Of a DNA stretch of 64,000 nt, positions 8,515 to 18,449 are shown one piece after another. The stretch covers positions 62,001 through 126,000 of the forward strand of contig JACRBG010000050.1 of NCBI GenBank assembly GCA_016234595.1, read 5' to 3'. Each line of letters starts with the position of its first letter. Position 1 is the first letter of the stretch. The notes beneath the pieces were generated by a model. It saw only the letters and a program-made list of their open reading frames with translations, was not told the origin of the DNA and did no database searches. Source of the stretch: Chloroflexota bacterium. Lineage in GTDB: Bacteria; Chloroflexota; Anaerolineae; Aggregatilineales; J027. Position numbers and translations under genes: made by a program.

Positions 8515-10805
8515 TGTCTGGCTTCCTGTGATTGTGGCGCGTTGACAACCACTTGTGTATCCATTAAATAAGCATCAGGAAATGGATTATCACCACTCGC
8601 AGCAATTGGTAAACGTACCCCATCAGATGGGCGATAAAACCCAATCAACAAACGATATTTACCGGGTGATATAGATGGGTTTACATAAACGTGATAGGTA
8701 TCGGTAAAACATTGTCGCCAGATGGATGTAGGATACCATTGTTGGCGAGGTGCATTATCCCCGCTACCAAGCAGGTTAGACGGGTTCGTTGGATCAATTA
8801 ATTGGACAAACACTGTGAAATCATCATGTGTTGGTCGGATAGGTCGCCAACCTACCGCAATATCAAACACGTCACCCACCGTCGTCTGAATTTCCCCTAT
8901 TGGCCCTCCGGCTAGATAAGCCAAATCGCCAAATCTGACTTGCCTAGCATCGGTACAGTCGTCGTTCGTTTTTTGGATGCTTCCCCCCCGCAAAATCACA
9001 GCTTCAAGTGGATTGTGGTCAAGTCCGGTCGCCGTAATTTCAATCCCTGTATAAAAATCGCGCCAGCCTATTTTAAAACGTGGCTCAAAAGGGGTGTTAG
9101 CAAGGTCATCATAAATTTCTATCCGGTAGGTTTCAGCGTAGATTTTCCCAATCTCCCAAGTATCGGTACGACGCAATCCTCGCCCCGGAAAACTATCCAA
9201 TTTACCAATTACGACGGGTTCATCGGTCAAATTGGCAGCAGGCCCAAACACTTGTATATAAAAACTCAATGGGGTTTCGGTGCGGGCTTCTGGTCGCCAA
9301 TAAAGGGTAATCTCAACTTCATCCACCGTCTTTTCATTCAAAATTACCGGCGTGTCATCAATTTTGTAGCCGAGCAATTGAGTCGGCCCAAATTGGGCAT
9401 CGGTGAGGTGGGCGTCTTTAGGTAATTGGGCGATGGTTTCCGGTGGTGTATAGGCAGGCCGAATGACAGTAAAGGGCAAAATAATGGCATAAGTAACCAG
9501 AGGTATTATCGCAACCACAGCCAGTTGTTTTGGTAAACGGAGCATCTGTAATAAACCACCCCACCCCAAAGCCAACAGTACACCCACTATTGCAATGACA
9601 GGGAACACGAGACGACCTTGACTGGCAGGGGTCTGCAACGTCCAGCGCACCACGCCCGCCAAGATCAAAACGAGTTGCACTATGAGCAACCCTATGGGGA
9701 TTGCACTAGTGCATCGCTTCAGCCGCCTTACCCCCAACAAAACTAAACCCACTAATCCAATACCGCACAAGCCCATGGTGTAATCAAAAAACCGCTGAGG
9801 GCTGATGACATTCAAGCCGCCAAACCAGCCCCAATAGGCATAATAAAACCCCTCACGTTCGACCCACACATCCCGCAGTCCAAAATCGGGTGGACGTTTG
9901 CCCGCGATTTCAATCATGGTGTTCAGGCCCGTGGGGTCGCCATACAACTGGATATTGCGGATATACCACCACCCCGCAATAAAGCCCAAGCCAGCACCAA
10001 TTGTTAGCCCTGCCAAGAGCAAATCTTTTAAAGGACGATGCTCACGCCAATAAACAGCTAAAATCGTCAAAGCTGCTACGGGTGCAAAAGTCAGTCCACT
10101 GAGTTTGGTTAAGGCAGCCATACCCAGCAGTACAGCGAGCACGCTGATCCGTCCCCAATGCCAGCCGAATCGCCATAGGGCCAGCATCACTACAACAATC
10201 GCTGTCCCCAAAAAAATCACTAAGTTATCGTTATTGACGCTGGTCGTGACGAACAGAAACATCGGGTTAAACGCCACAAAAGCCATCGCCAATAGCCCAA
10301 GCATGGGCCGTGTCGGAATTGCCAAACGGGTCACATCAAAAGTCAACCACACGGTGCCAGCCCCTAGTAAAATGCTGAATAGGCGACAAAGCATGACCGC
10401 CAATGTGGTCTGCTTCCATGGAAAGGCTTCGGCATGGGAGTCGTGTACAATAATATTTTGGTTGTCGCTGGCAAGCCCAATGCCTATTTTGGAATGGGGA
10501 TTATAAAAAAGTCGCGTCTCTAAATCGCTGCGGTCAATAGGTAGTACCAAGAGCGCGGCCATCAAATAATACAAAGGTGGTTGGCTACCCTCTTGCCGCC
10601 AAAGTGTTGTTTGGGCGGGGTCTTGATAGGGCAGTTTGCCAGTACTGGCGATATAATCAACCACCGGAAAATGAAGCATCTCGTCGGAAACTTCAAAAAT
10701 GGGTGAGGTCAGCATATAGAGAAGTGCCAGTGCCACAAACAAACCGGCTAGGGCTTGACGGCGACGCTGCAATTGTTGGGGAGTTTCCGGTAAAATCCAA
10801 TGCAT
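8511..10805 (-). CDS. Large GT-C/PMT-type membrane glycosyltransferase with extracytoplasmic C-terminal domain
   Basis: A 764-residue protein with an N-terminal helix, then the outward loop motif PIFEVSDEMLHFPVVDY with the acidic pair expected in GT39-like catalytic loops, followed by about ten membrane helices up to residue 430. The last 300 residues are hydrophilic and contain two beta-sandwich-like repeats of the kind also present at the end of the two plus-strand transferases (LYWRP / GWRPI, then a KYRLLIGFYRPSDGVRLP strand). It probably moves a sugar from a polyprenyl carrier to a surface acceptor. It heads the minus-strand operon and is divergent from the gene at 10930 across a 124-bp promoter region. 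Confidence 0.75.
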   Translation of the reverse strand: MHWILPETPQQLQRRRQALAGLFVALALLYMLTSPIFEVSDEMLHFPVVDYIASTGKLPYQDPAQTTLWRQEGSQPPLYYLMAALLVLPIDRSDLETRLFYNPHSKIGIGLASDNQNIIVHDSHAEAFPWKQTTLAVMLCRLFSILLGAGTVWLTFDVTRLAIPTRPMLGLLAMAFVAFNPMFLFVTTSVNNDNLVIFLGTAIVVVMLALWRFGWHWGRISVLAVLLGMAALTKLSGLTFAPVAALTILAVYWREHRPLKDLLLAGLTIGAGLGFIAGWWYIRNIQLYGDPTGLNTMIEIAGKRPPDFGLRDVWVEREGFYYAYWGWFGGLNVISPQRFFDYTMGLCGIGLVGLVLLGVRRLKRCTSAIPIGLLIVQLVLILAGVVRWTLQTPASQGRLVFPVIAIVGVLLALGWGGLLQMLRLPKQLAVVAIIPLVTYAIILPFTVIRPAYTPPETIAQLPKDAHLTDAQFGPTQLLGYKIDDTPVILNEKTVDEVEITLYWRPEARTETPLSFYIQVFGPAANLTDEPVVIGKLDSFPGRGLRRTDTWEIGKIYAETYRIEIYDDLANTPFEPRFKIGWRDFYTGIEITATGLDHNPLEAVILRGGSIQKTNDDCTDARQVRFGDLAYLAGGPIGEIQTTVGDVFDIAVGWRPIRPTHDDFTVFVQLIDPTNPSNLLGSGDNAPRQQWYPTSIWRQCFTDTYHVYVNPSISPGKYRLLIGFYRPSDGVRLPIAASGDNPFPDAYLMDTQVVVNAPQSQEARQ

Positions 10806-10929
10806 CTTAAATCATTTCTAGTTTTTAGTTAGACGGCGAGAGAGTGTAGCGCGGCCTTGCTCATCAGTCCATAGCCTACTGCTCTGCGTTTGCCGTCGTT
10901 TTAACCGACTTATTGCAGCGAACATAAAA

Positions 10930-13095
10930 ATGTTGCTATTAAAAAATCATCGCCCTTTCTTGATTTTGATACTCATATTTCTTGGTTTGACCACCCTGTA
11001 TGCCGAGACTGTACCGCCCTTTGAGGGGCCAGACGAGGGCGAGCATTTTGCCTATGTCATGAAATTAACTCGCACTGGGCAATTTCCTAACCCCGAACAT
11101 GACTTGGATACTCCGATTAGACAAGCGGCGGCCCAAGCCCCGTTATATTACACGACAGCGGCCCTATTTACCCGCCTGCGTAATTTTGGCGATTGGGAAA
11201 TCCATTACCAAACCAATCCTTGGGCCGCGTATCCTTCAGCTGTGACAGGACGGGATAATCGTAATCATTTTATGATGCAACCCCGCCAGCACGCCATGAA
11301 TCACAACCAGCGCCAAATGAGTGCAGCCCTCCAGTGGATGCGACGGATTGCCCCCATCTATGGTGTTTTGGCGCTTTTGGGAGTCTATTGGTCAGCCCTT
11401 GCCATCTGGCCCAATCAAAAATCATGGGCAGTGTTCACGGCCCTCGCCTATGGTATGAACCCCCTACTCATCCAAACTTTCGCCCTTGCTAGTAATGATG
11501 TGGCCGTCATTGCCTTTGGGTCGCTCACCCTCGCCGCCGGATTACAGCTGGTTAATGATTGGCGGAACAACCGTCTGCTCGTTTTAGCTGGCATGGTCAT
11601 GGGTCTGGCTGCCCTTTCTAAAGCCAGCGGTTTAGCCCTTTGGATTATTCCCCCAGCGGGTATCTTCATGGGTTGGTGGCAAACCAAACAAAATGGACGA
11701 GCATTGATTTTGCGCGGGTTTGCCGTCATTGCGATCGCCAGTTTATTGGCAGGTTGGTGGTATATACGGGGCTGGATTCTCTATGATGATCCGCTTGGTA
11801 CGGCTCCGCACAAAGCTCAGCCGTGGGCATGGCAAGAACCCCAGTCTATTTCGCAAATTTTGCACCGCACTCCTATTCTAGTTATCTCATTCTGGGCCAA
11901 TTTTGGTCCCGGCGAAGTGCGGCCTGGCAAGTGGGGTTATGTTGTGCCGCTGACCATATTGGGGTTGGGCCTCATCGGATGGCTCTATACCCGTCCCACA
12001 CGCCACACCCTACTTTTATTATTGACGGTCGCTGTCGGGCTAGCAGCACTGTTTCAATGGATGTCCATGTTTGACCTCATCACAGGCCGACTTGCCTATC
12101 CCTACTACAATGCCTTTATTTTGCTCATTGGGATGGGCCTTTATCACTTCCGAAGCTGGCGGCATTGGTTTGCGGGCGCATTAGGTGGCATGGCATTGGT
12201 AATGGTTCCTGCGGTCATTATCCATGCGTTCGGCCCCCCACCCCTCCGCAATGATGTCCCCGAACATCTGGAAGGCCTCGTTATTGATTTTGGTGGCCCA
12301 CGCTTTTTAGGTTATACCGTTGATAGCAACATCATTCATGTCGGTGACTATCGTCATTTTGAGTTTTGCTGGCAGGCCCCTAGTAGCGATGAAAAAATCC
12401 CTGTTCCCTATCCCTTTTCCATCAGTGTGACCACCCTCGATACTCAACTCGTTGGCAAACGGGAATCCTTTACAGGCATGGGAACTTATAGCCTGTGGCA
12501 ACCCAACAAAATCTTTTGTGATGACTTTACCCTTCACATCGAGAAAAATGTCGAGGCGGGTGAGGTCTATCCGCTGCAACTCTCCATGTTTGGTTTGCCC
12601 GATGGCATACCGATTGAGGCCACCGTAGGGGAGAGCAAGCAGCGTAGTGTCATCATTGGGCATTTATGGGCACCTGCCCCGCCAATTGACCCTACTCTAC
12701 TCCAATCAGCCCCATTCCGCTTTGAAGGGGTCGCCCTTGCGCATTATGACATGCGTATTGTCGAAAACACCCTTAACCTCAATTTGACATGGGGAACCTA
12801 TTCTGCGCCACGCCAGCCCTATAAACTTTTCGTGCATATCTTAGATGCGCAAGGCCAAAAAGTGGCCCAGATTGACCCCGTCCCCGGTGGTGATCGTTAT
12901 CCGATTTGGGCGTGGGGGGCAGGCGAAAAAATCAAGGATTCTATCACCCTACCCATACTCGATTTGCCAAAGGGAAGTTATCAGGTCGTCATTGGGATTT
13001 ATGACCCTGACACTTTTCAGCGCCTGCCCGTTCGTGATACAAATGGCAACCTTATGGGCGACTCGGCTTTGTTAGGAACGGTAACAATCGAATGA
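10930..13095 (+). CDS. GT-C/PMT-type membrane glycosyltransferase, DUF2142-like
   Basis: The 721-residue protein begins with a signal-like helix, then TVPPFEGPDEGEHFAYVMKL, an acidic loop resembling the catalytic loop of PMT/DUF2142 transferases. About ten membrane helices follow to residue 430. The C-terminal domain is soluble and ends in beta-rich repeats (LNLTWGTYSAPRQPYKLFV and KGSYQVVIGIYDPDTFQRLP), matching the tails of its neighbours. The tail of this family may bind carbohydrate; that is inference. It overlaps the next gene by ATGA (13092-13095), so both are made from one message. The upstream ribosome site is weak. Confidence 0.74.
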   Translation: MLLLKNHRPFLILILIFLGLTTLYAETVPPFEGPDEGEHFAYVMKLTRTGQFPNPEHDLDTPIRQAAAQAPLYYTTAALFTRLRNFGDWEIHYQTNPWAAYPSAVTGRDNRNHFMMQPRQHAMNHNQRQMSAALQWMRRIAPIYGVLALLGVYWSALAIWPNQKSWAVFTALAYGMNPLLIQTFALASNDVAVIAFGSLTLAAGLQLVNDWRNNRLLVLAGMVMGLAALSKASGLALWIIPPAGIFMGWWQTKQNGRALILRGFAVIAIASLLAGWWYIRGWILYDDPLGTAPHKAQPWAWQEPQSISQILHRTPILVISFWANFGPGEVRPGKWGYVVPLTILGLGLIGWLYTRPTRHTLLLLLTVAVGLAALFQWMSMFDLITGRLAYPYYNAFILLIGMGLYHFRSWRHWFAGALGGMALVMVPAVIIHAFGPPPLRNDVPEHLEGLVIDFGGPRFLGYTVDSNIIHVGDYRHFEFCWQAPSSDEKIPVPYPFSISVTTLDTQLVGKRESFTGMGTYSLWQPNKIFCDDFTLHIEKNVEAGEVYPLQLSMFGLPDGIPIEATVGESKQRSVIIGHLWAPAPPIDPTLLQSAPFRFEGVALAHYDMRIVENTLNLNLTWGTYSAPRQPYKLFVHILDAQGQKVAQIDPVPGGDRYPIWAWGAGEKIKDSITLPILDLPKGSYQVVIGIYDPDTFQRLPVRDTNGNLMGDSALLGTVTIE

Positions 13096-15287
13096 TGGAC
13101 ATACTAAAGCCAGCCAACCAGCGCAGGTGGTTGGGGCTATTGATACTGGTGATTGCTTATCTGACCGCTGCTTTTTGGAACTATACCCAAGATGATGTGT
13201 TTATTACTTATGCCTACAGTCGCAATATCGCAGAAGGTAGGGGTTTTGTTTTTAACCCCGGAGAGCATATCCAAGGCACGACCACGCCTCTTTACACCCT
13301 ACTAATATCCGGTGTCTATTTTCTCACCCATGACTTGCTCCATGCAGGTAATTTGCTAAGTGCCATCTTATTGGCAATAACATGTGTCCTAAGTTTTATG
13401 CTCACCCGCGACCACCTCCCCTTGTATGGCCGCATTGGCGTCAGCTTAATTTTAGCTACCTCCCCCTTGATTTATGTCAGTTTTGGGATGGAGACTTTGC
13501 TCTACTGCACCCTGCTGCTATTAGCGTTGTGGCGGTGGGAACGTGGCAAGCCCTATGAAGCAATACTTGCCGCTGCCGCCCTCACATGGACTCGCGCCGA
13601 TGGCGTGGTCTTAGGGGGTACATTGTGGTTGGTTGCGGCATGGGAGAGTTGGCAAGCAAATCAAGAGGCTTCTTTCATATCGCGTTTACGCGGTCTGCCC
13701 TATGTACTGGGTCTAGTCTATGCCGCTGCAATAGCGCCTTGGTATCTGTTCGCATGGGCTTATTTCGATACACCCCTGCCCAATACTTTTGGGGCCAAAC
13801 AAGCCAGCTTTGAGGGCATCCAATTTTTAAAAGACGGCTGGAACTGGTGGAAAACCTTCTATTGGCACAATAACCCCCTCAGCGTCGGGGCGTTTTTGCT
13901 GATTATCATTGGAGGGTGGCGTGTCCTCAAAATAAAACCCTTGCGGCCTGTCCCCCTATGGGCTGGCTTTTATTTGACGGGTTACACCATTTTGAACGTC
14001 ACCGCCTTCTGGTATTACACCCCTCTCTTCACTATTTTGGTTGTCTTGGCAGGATTTGGCGCGGCAGGCCTCGTTCAGCCAACCTCGTTGCTGGTCAACC
14101 GCAAAAAAGCCATGTTATTTTATGTGGCAAGTATCGTCGTATCACTATCGGGTGTCCTAGCTATCCTCAGGTCGCAGGATTTTGCTGACCCACCCCCACG
14201 CACCACTACCTATAAAGTCTTGGGTCAATGGGTCGAGGCCCATACTCCCACCAATGCTACCTTGCTTGTGGGCGATTTGGGCGTGATGGGTTATTACGCA
14301 CAACGACATACTATTGATTCCCCCGGCCTGATTGTGCCAGAAATGTATTTTAAACAGGATGATTATGCCGTTTTGAAATACAAACCCGATTACGTAGTCG
14401 CAACGGGTTATTACACATGGCAGCAGGTCGTCGCCCAAGATTGGTTTCATAGCTACTACCGCCCTGCCGTCCAATTGAGCACCACCGACGACTCCTTTAG
14501 CCCCATGACAGTTTATCAGCGGCGATTGGGGTTAGTAACACCCCCTATCCTATTTCAAGGCGATACCCTACCTTTAAATTGCGATATTCATTTAGGCGAA
14601 GGCGATACCCTACCCAACGAAATCCGTGCCCGTTTATCCGATTTCGCTGGCAAGGTACTAATCGAGGATGTCCACCCCTTCTTCCAAGCAATTTATCCTG
14701 CCCACACCGCCGCAGGAGATGAGGTTATCCACGAACAAATTGGCCTCTCTCTAAATATTCCGGCGGGAAATTATCAGTGGGAATTGTGGTGCGGAAATAA
14801 TCAATATACGGGGTCAGTTGAAGTTCGGCCTTATACCGAAAATACGAGTTTTGTGCGATTAGACGAAGCCATATGGCCGCCCTTTACCCAATTGGCAGGC
14901 ATCGCTCTACCCGACGGGGAATTAGCTTGGTCAGGGGGAAGTGTGCGCGTCGTGTTATATTGGGAAGCAATTGAACCCGCCACCACTGATTACAGTGTGT
15001 TGGTGCATCTAGTGGACGCAGAAGGGCATATCGTTGCTCAAGCCGACGGGTATGCCGTTAACAATACTCGCCCGCTCAGTTCATGGCAATCGGGCGAAAC
15101 CCTATTCGATACCCGTGAAATTTTGCTACCCCCCAACTTACCTGCGGGCAAATACTCCATTTTGGTCGGCTGGTACGATTGGCAATCGGGCAACAATGAG
15201 CGTCAACCCTTAAACAACGGTGATGATGCTATCCGTCTACCCGTGACTATCCAAGTGCAATGGCCCGGTGGCACAGGGCTACCGTGA
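13092..15287 (+). CDS. GT-C membrane glycosyltransferase (GT39/arabinofuranosyltransferase-like)
   Basis: A 731-residue protein. The first extracytoplasmic loop reads YTQDDVFITYAYSRNIAEG and is followed by GFVFNPGEHIQGTTTPLYTL; the DD pair and the G-TTTPLYT segment are typical of AftB/EmbC-like and related GT-C enzymes. About ten helices reach residue 370, then comes a soluble C-terminal region with the same beta-rich repeats as the preceding gene (VRVVLYWEAIEPATTDYSVL, KYSILVGWYDWQSG). Its start overlaps the previous stop. The stop overlaps the convergent GT4 gene by nine bases. The donor is presumably a polyprenyl-phosphate sugar. Confidence 0.75.
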   Translation: MMDILKPANQRRWLGLLILVIAYLTAAFWNYTQDDVFITYAYSRNIAEGRGFVFNPGEHIQGTTTPLYTLLISGVYFLTHDLLHAGNLLSAILLAITCVLSFMLTRDHLPLYGRIGVSLILATSPLIYVSFGMETLLYCTLLLLALWRWERGKPYEAILAAAALTWTRADGVVLGGTLWLVAAWESWQANQEASFISRLRGLPYVLGLVYAAAIAPWYLFAWAYFDTPLPNTFGAKQASFEGIQFLKDGWNWWKTFYWHNNPLSVGAFLLIIIGGWRVLKIKPLRPVPLWAGFYLTGYTILNVTAFWYYTPLFTILVVLAGFGAAGLVQPTSLLVNRKKAMLFYVASIVVSLSGVLAILRSQDFADPPPRTTTYKVLGQWVEAHTPTNATLLVGDLGVMGYYAQRHTIDSPGLIVPEMYFKQDDYAVLKYKPDYVVATGYYTWQQVVAQDWFHSYYRPAVQLSTTDDSFSPMTVYQRRLGLVTPPILFQGDTLPLNCDIHLGEGDTLPNEIRARLSDFAGKVLIEDVHPFFQAIYPAHTAAGDEVIHEQIGLSLNIPAGNYQWELWCGNNQYTGSVEVRPYTENTSFVRLDEAIWPPFTQLAGIALPDGELAWSGGSVRVVLYWEAIEPATTDYSVLVHLVDAEGHIVAQADGYAVNNTRPLSSWQSGETLFDTREILLPPNLPAGKYSILVGWYDWQSGNNERQPLNNGDDAIRLPVTIQVQWPGGTGLP

Positions 15288-16469
15288 TACGCGGAGTTGT
15301 TCAAAGAAGTGCAAAGTCGCCGTTGCAATCGCATCCCAACTAAATTGAGTGGCGAGTTGGGCCGCAGTTTGACCAAGCCGAACCCGTTGCGCCTCATCAT
15401 GGGCCAATTCACGCAAAGCCTCAGCCAGTTTGAGGGGTGAATCTGGGGGCACCATTTTCATCGCCTGCCCATCCACTAAATCGGGTTCATCCACCTGCGG
15501 GAAGGTTGTCACAATCGGGCAGCCATGTGCTAAAGTTGCCATCAACGTCCCGCGCCTATACGACACCCCATCTCGAAACGGCAAGGCTACCACATCACAT
15601 GCCATCAAGTGGCCGCTGACAGCTTCAGGCGAGACAAATCCTGTCCAATGTACCCGTCGAGCAATTCCCAAGCCACCCACCATGCGTTCGGCTTCGTCCG
15701 CTTGTTGAATATTGGTTTCGTCGCTGTCCCCGGTTTGTCCGCCGACAATCAACAGGTGAGCATTCACCCCACGATCCACCAACAGCCGAATTGCTTGAGC
15801 CAGTGTATCTACGCCCTTACTGCGATTGATAAAGCCAAAAAAGCCGACTAGGAAGGCATCGGCTGGAATATGATGGGTCTCACGCCATGCCATCTTGTCA
15901 TAATCAGCGGGGGGCTGCACCGCGATATTTGAACCGATTGGAATGCGCACGACGGGGGGCATATGCCCTTCTTGGGCTAATTCGCGCTCATCCCCGCGAT
16001 TGGTCACAACTACCCCACGACTCTGACGAGCCATACGATAAATCACCTTTTTGCGAAGAGGGCCAGCTTTCGGAAATAGATAGGGCACAAGCAAATCGTG
16101 AAACGTTGTCACGACCGGGGCTATACTATTGAGTGATTCAGGGAGTAGATTGGCTGCGACTCGCATATTATAGGCCGCCGCTTGATATTGGATGTTGACC
16201 ACCTCTAATTGATTGGTTTTGGCCCATTGCGCCGCCTGCACCTCACCTCGCCGCCCATCACCGGGCTTCTGTTTACCCCAGCGGCCCCAATTTGCCACCG
16301 TTGACTGGACTTGAATCCCATTTTCCTGAATGACGGGCAAGGCGCGATCACTGGTGAGGACAAAAATTTTATGCCCTTGTACCACCATCGCCCGCCCCAA
16401 CTCCAGCGAATAATCCCCTACCCCGCCCTGCATCGGCGGAAATTCTCCGGTGATGATGCCAATCCGCAT
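15279..16469 (-). CDS. GT4-family glycosyltransferase
   Basis: The 396-residue cytosolic enzyme opens with MRIGIITGEFPPMQGGVGDY, the usual acceptor-side loop of GT-B, GT4 enzymes. Its C-terminal nucleotide-sugar domain contains FLVGFFGFINRSKGVDTLAQ and DVVALPFRDGVSYRRGTLM, where the E-x7-E-like signature region lies. It probably uses a nucleotide-activated hexose for assembling the polysaccharide made by the neighbouring membrane enzymes. It lies four bases after the GT2 gene on the same strand, so the two form an operon. Confidence 0.87.
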   Translation of the reverse strand: MRIGIITGEFPPMQGGVGDYSLELGRAMVVQGHKIFVLTSDRALPVIQENGIQVQSTVANWGRWGKQKPGDGRRGEVQAAQWAKTNQLEVVNIQYQAAAYNMRVAANLLPESLNSIAPVVTTFHDLLVPYLFPKAGPLRKKVIYRMARQSRGVVVTNRGDERELAQEGHMPPVVRIPIGSNIAVQPPADYDKMAWRETHHIPADAFLVGFFGFINRSKGVDTLAQAIRLLVDRGVNAHLLIVGGQTGDSDETNIQQADEAERMVGGLGIARRVHWTGFVSPEAVSGHLMACDVVALPFRDGVSYRRGTLMATLAHGCPIVTTFPQVDEPDLVDGQAMKMVPPDSPLKLAEALRELAHDEAQRVRLGQTAAQLATQFSWDAIATATLHFFEQLRVSR

Positions 16470-16473
16470 CGAG

Positions 16474-17463
16474 TCACTTCCCTTTATTTTCTAGGGCGAT
16501 GGATTCGCCTGCCCACAACAACGACCGTATCACCACTGCATAAGCCTTAACCCGTTCCAATCGCAGTGGACGCTGGCTTCCCAACAGCCATTTTGTTCCC
16601 TCCATGCCAACTTGATTAGCATAGTTTAACACCATTGCCAACCGGAAAACCTCGGCCTGCCAGCGGCCATGAAATTTGCGGAAATAGCGCAGCTTGCTAT
16701 GTTGAAAATGAACATGACTGCGGGTTTTCACTTGTTTGGAGCTCTGCCCCTCGTGATGGATGATTTTAGCATCCCCCACATACAAGACTTCCCAACCTGC
16801 ATCCTTGGCCCGCTTGCACCAATCCATTTCTTCTGAATACATGATATAACGTTCATCAAGATCGCCAACCTGTTCCCATACTGCTCGTCGGGCCAGCAAT
16901 GCCGACCCCTTAACCCAATCTACTGGAAACGTGGCGTCATTGGACATCTGGCGCATAAAAAACCAATCGAGCCAGCGGCGCGGCGCGATATTACTAATCC
17001 AAGGGCTTTCCGCAATGCCAATGAGCAAGGTAGGAAAATGGTGACGAGTTTGCTGATATGTGCCGTCGGGATTAAGGGTGTGCGGCCCAACAACCCCAAC
17101 CTTCGGGTCAGATTCCAAAACCGCCATTAGGCGCGGTAGTGCGTCTTCCAAAACTTCGGTATCAGGGTTAAGCAACATAATCGCCCGTCCTGTTGCCGAT
17201 TTCAGGCCTAAATTATTGCCACGCACAAAACCGATATTTTGCTCGCAGGGCACTAGATGTACCCAACCAAAGCGGTCGTGCAGCATCTCGACGCTGCCGT
17301 CATGGCTGGCCGAATCAACAACAATTACTTGGGTCAATAGGCCGTCACCAGTACATGTACCATCTGGCGCGACAATAGCAATTGGGGATTGGCGGATACT
17401 TTCGAGGCATCGGGCTAACAACTCAGCGACATTCCAATTGACGATAATGATGGATAAATCCAA
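16474..17463 (-). CDS. GT2-family glycosyltransferase (rhamnosyltransferase-like)
   Basis: A 329-residue enzyme with a GT-A fold. It begins with DLSIIIVNWNVAELLARCLE, then VIVVDSASHDGSVEML, and the metal/nucleotide motif region LLNPDTEVLEDAL; the acceptor half has GDLDERYIMYSEEMDWCKRA. This arrangement is typical of WbbL-like rhamnosyltransferases. The start is TTG at 17463: a TAG lies in frame just upstream and AGGA sits eight bases before the TTG, so no ATG is available. The C-terminus has a weakly hydrophobic stretch. It is the first gene of the pair with the GT4 enzyme. Confidence 0.87.
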   Translation of the reverse strand: MDLSIIIVNWNVAELLARCLESIRQSPIAIVAPDGTCTGDGLLTQVIVVDSASHDGSVEMLHDRFGWVHLVPCEQNIGFVRGNNLGLKSATGRAIMLLNPDTEVLEDALPRLMAVLESDPKVGVVGPHTLNPDGTYQQTRHHFPTLLIGIAESPWISNIAPRRWLDWFFMRQMSNDATFPVDWVKGSALLARRAVWEQVGDLDERYIMYSEEMDWCKRAKDAGWEVLYVGDAKIIHHEGQSSKQVKTRSHVHFQHSKLRYFRKFHGRWQAEVFRLAMVLNYANQVGMEGTKWLLGSQRPLRLERVKAYAVVIRSLLWAGESIALENKGK

Positions 17464-17652
17464 TGTGGTATTCCTGTGCTAACGAATGAAAACACTGCAA
17501 TTGTAAACGCTGGAACCTTGAATACAAGCGAAAATTTTACAGTTCCTGAGGGGAAAGATAATAATCTGATTACATCTGCCAACGAAAATAGGGTCATAGT
17601 ATGAAACAAAGCGTCTAGTGAATCTAACCGAGTTAACAAGGAGAACTGGAAC

Positions 17653-18381
17653 ATGAAGTCATTTAAACGGGGTGTATTGGGTGTAACCGTTGCAGCAATA
17701 GCAGTAGCGCTGGTCTTCACCGCTGTTGGGGTATCTTTCGCCCAAGGCCCAATTGGGGATCGCGGTGGCAATCGTGGCGGACGTGGAGGGGCAGTCGAAC
17801 TTGTACGAATCGTCACCAACACTGCCGCTGAATCGGTGGGTATGGATACCCGCGAATTTTTGCAAAGCGCTGAAGCAGGTCAAACCCTCAGTGACCTGAT
17901 TACGGCCAATGGTGGCGATCCTGCCCAAGTGGCCGCCGATGCCAAAGGCGAAGTCGAAACCAAGATTGATGAAGCCCTTGCCAATGGCCGCATTACCGAA
18001 GAGCGAGCCGCCGAAATGAAGGCCGATTTGGAAACTAAGATTGATGACATCCTTAATCATGAAATCGGTCAACGTGCGATTGACGCTCGTGTCAACATCG
18101 GCCTACGTCGCGAGGTAATGGATGCGGTGATTGAGGCGACAGGACTAGATCGTCAAGAAGTCCAGCAGGGCCTGCGTGATGGCAAGAGTTTGGCAACCAT
18201 CATCACCGAAAATGGCGGAGATGTCGCAACGGTTAAGACCCAAATCATTGCCGACGCGACTGAAAAAATTAATCAAGCCGTTACAGATGGTCACTTGGCC
18301 CAAGAAGATGCCGACACCCTTTTAGGCGAATTGGATGCCCATGTAGACGAACTTCTAAACTTCACCCGGATGAGTGTGTAA
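17653..18381 (+). CDS. Secreted protein with two tandem alpha-helical repeats
   Basis: The 242-residue protein has a clear signal peptide (VLGVTVAAIAVALVFTAVGV, cleavage near SFAQG), an Arg/Gly-rich linker (GDRGGNRGGRGG), then two homologous repeats of about 80 residues. Each begins with a GMDTREFLQ / GLDRQEVQQ helix, continues with LSDLITANGGDPAQV / LATIITENGGDVATV, and ends with an acidic helix finishing in DDILN / DELLN. Similar repeats occur in YckD/DUF2680-like exported proteins of unknown role. AAGGAG lies nine bases before the ATG. It stands alone between the GT2 gene and a terminator. Confidence 0.8.
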   Translation: MKSFKRGVLGVTVAAIAVALVFTAVGVSFAQGPIGDRGGNRGGRGGAVELVRIVTNTAAESVGMDTREFLQSAEAGQTLSDLITANGGDPAQVAADAKGEVETKIDEALANGRITEERAAEMKADLETKIDDILNHEIGQRAIDARVNIGLRREVMDAVIEATGLDRQEVQQGLRDGKSLATIITENGGDVATVKTQIIADATEKINQAVTDGHLAQEDADTLLGELDAHVDELLNFTRMSV

Positions 18382-18398
18382 TCGGTAGGTTGGAAGCT

Positions 18399-18428
18399 AA
18401 AAGAGCCGATATAACAGTCGGCTCTTTT
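18399..18428. terminator. Rho-independent terminator between convergent genes
   Basis: A perfect 11-bp stem (AAAAGAGCCGA / TCGGCTCTTTT) with an 8-nt loop follows the secreted-repeat gene. It faces the end of the minus-strand gene at 18450, so it can serve both. Confidence 0.9.
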
Positions 18429-18449
18429 GGTTTTACCGGGAAGGTTTCA

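Noticed and set aside
8940-9425. A 161-codon plus-strand open frame
   Set aside because: Opposite the large glycosyltransferase at 8511, with no ribosome site or domain.
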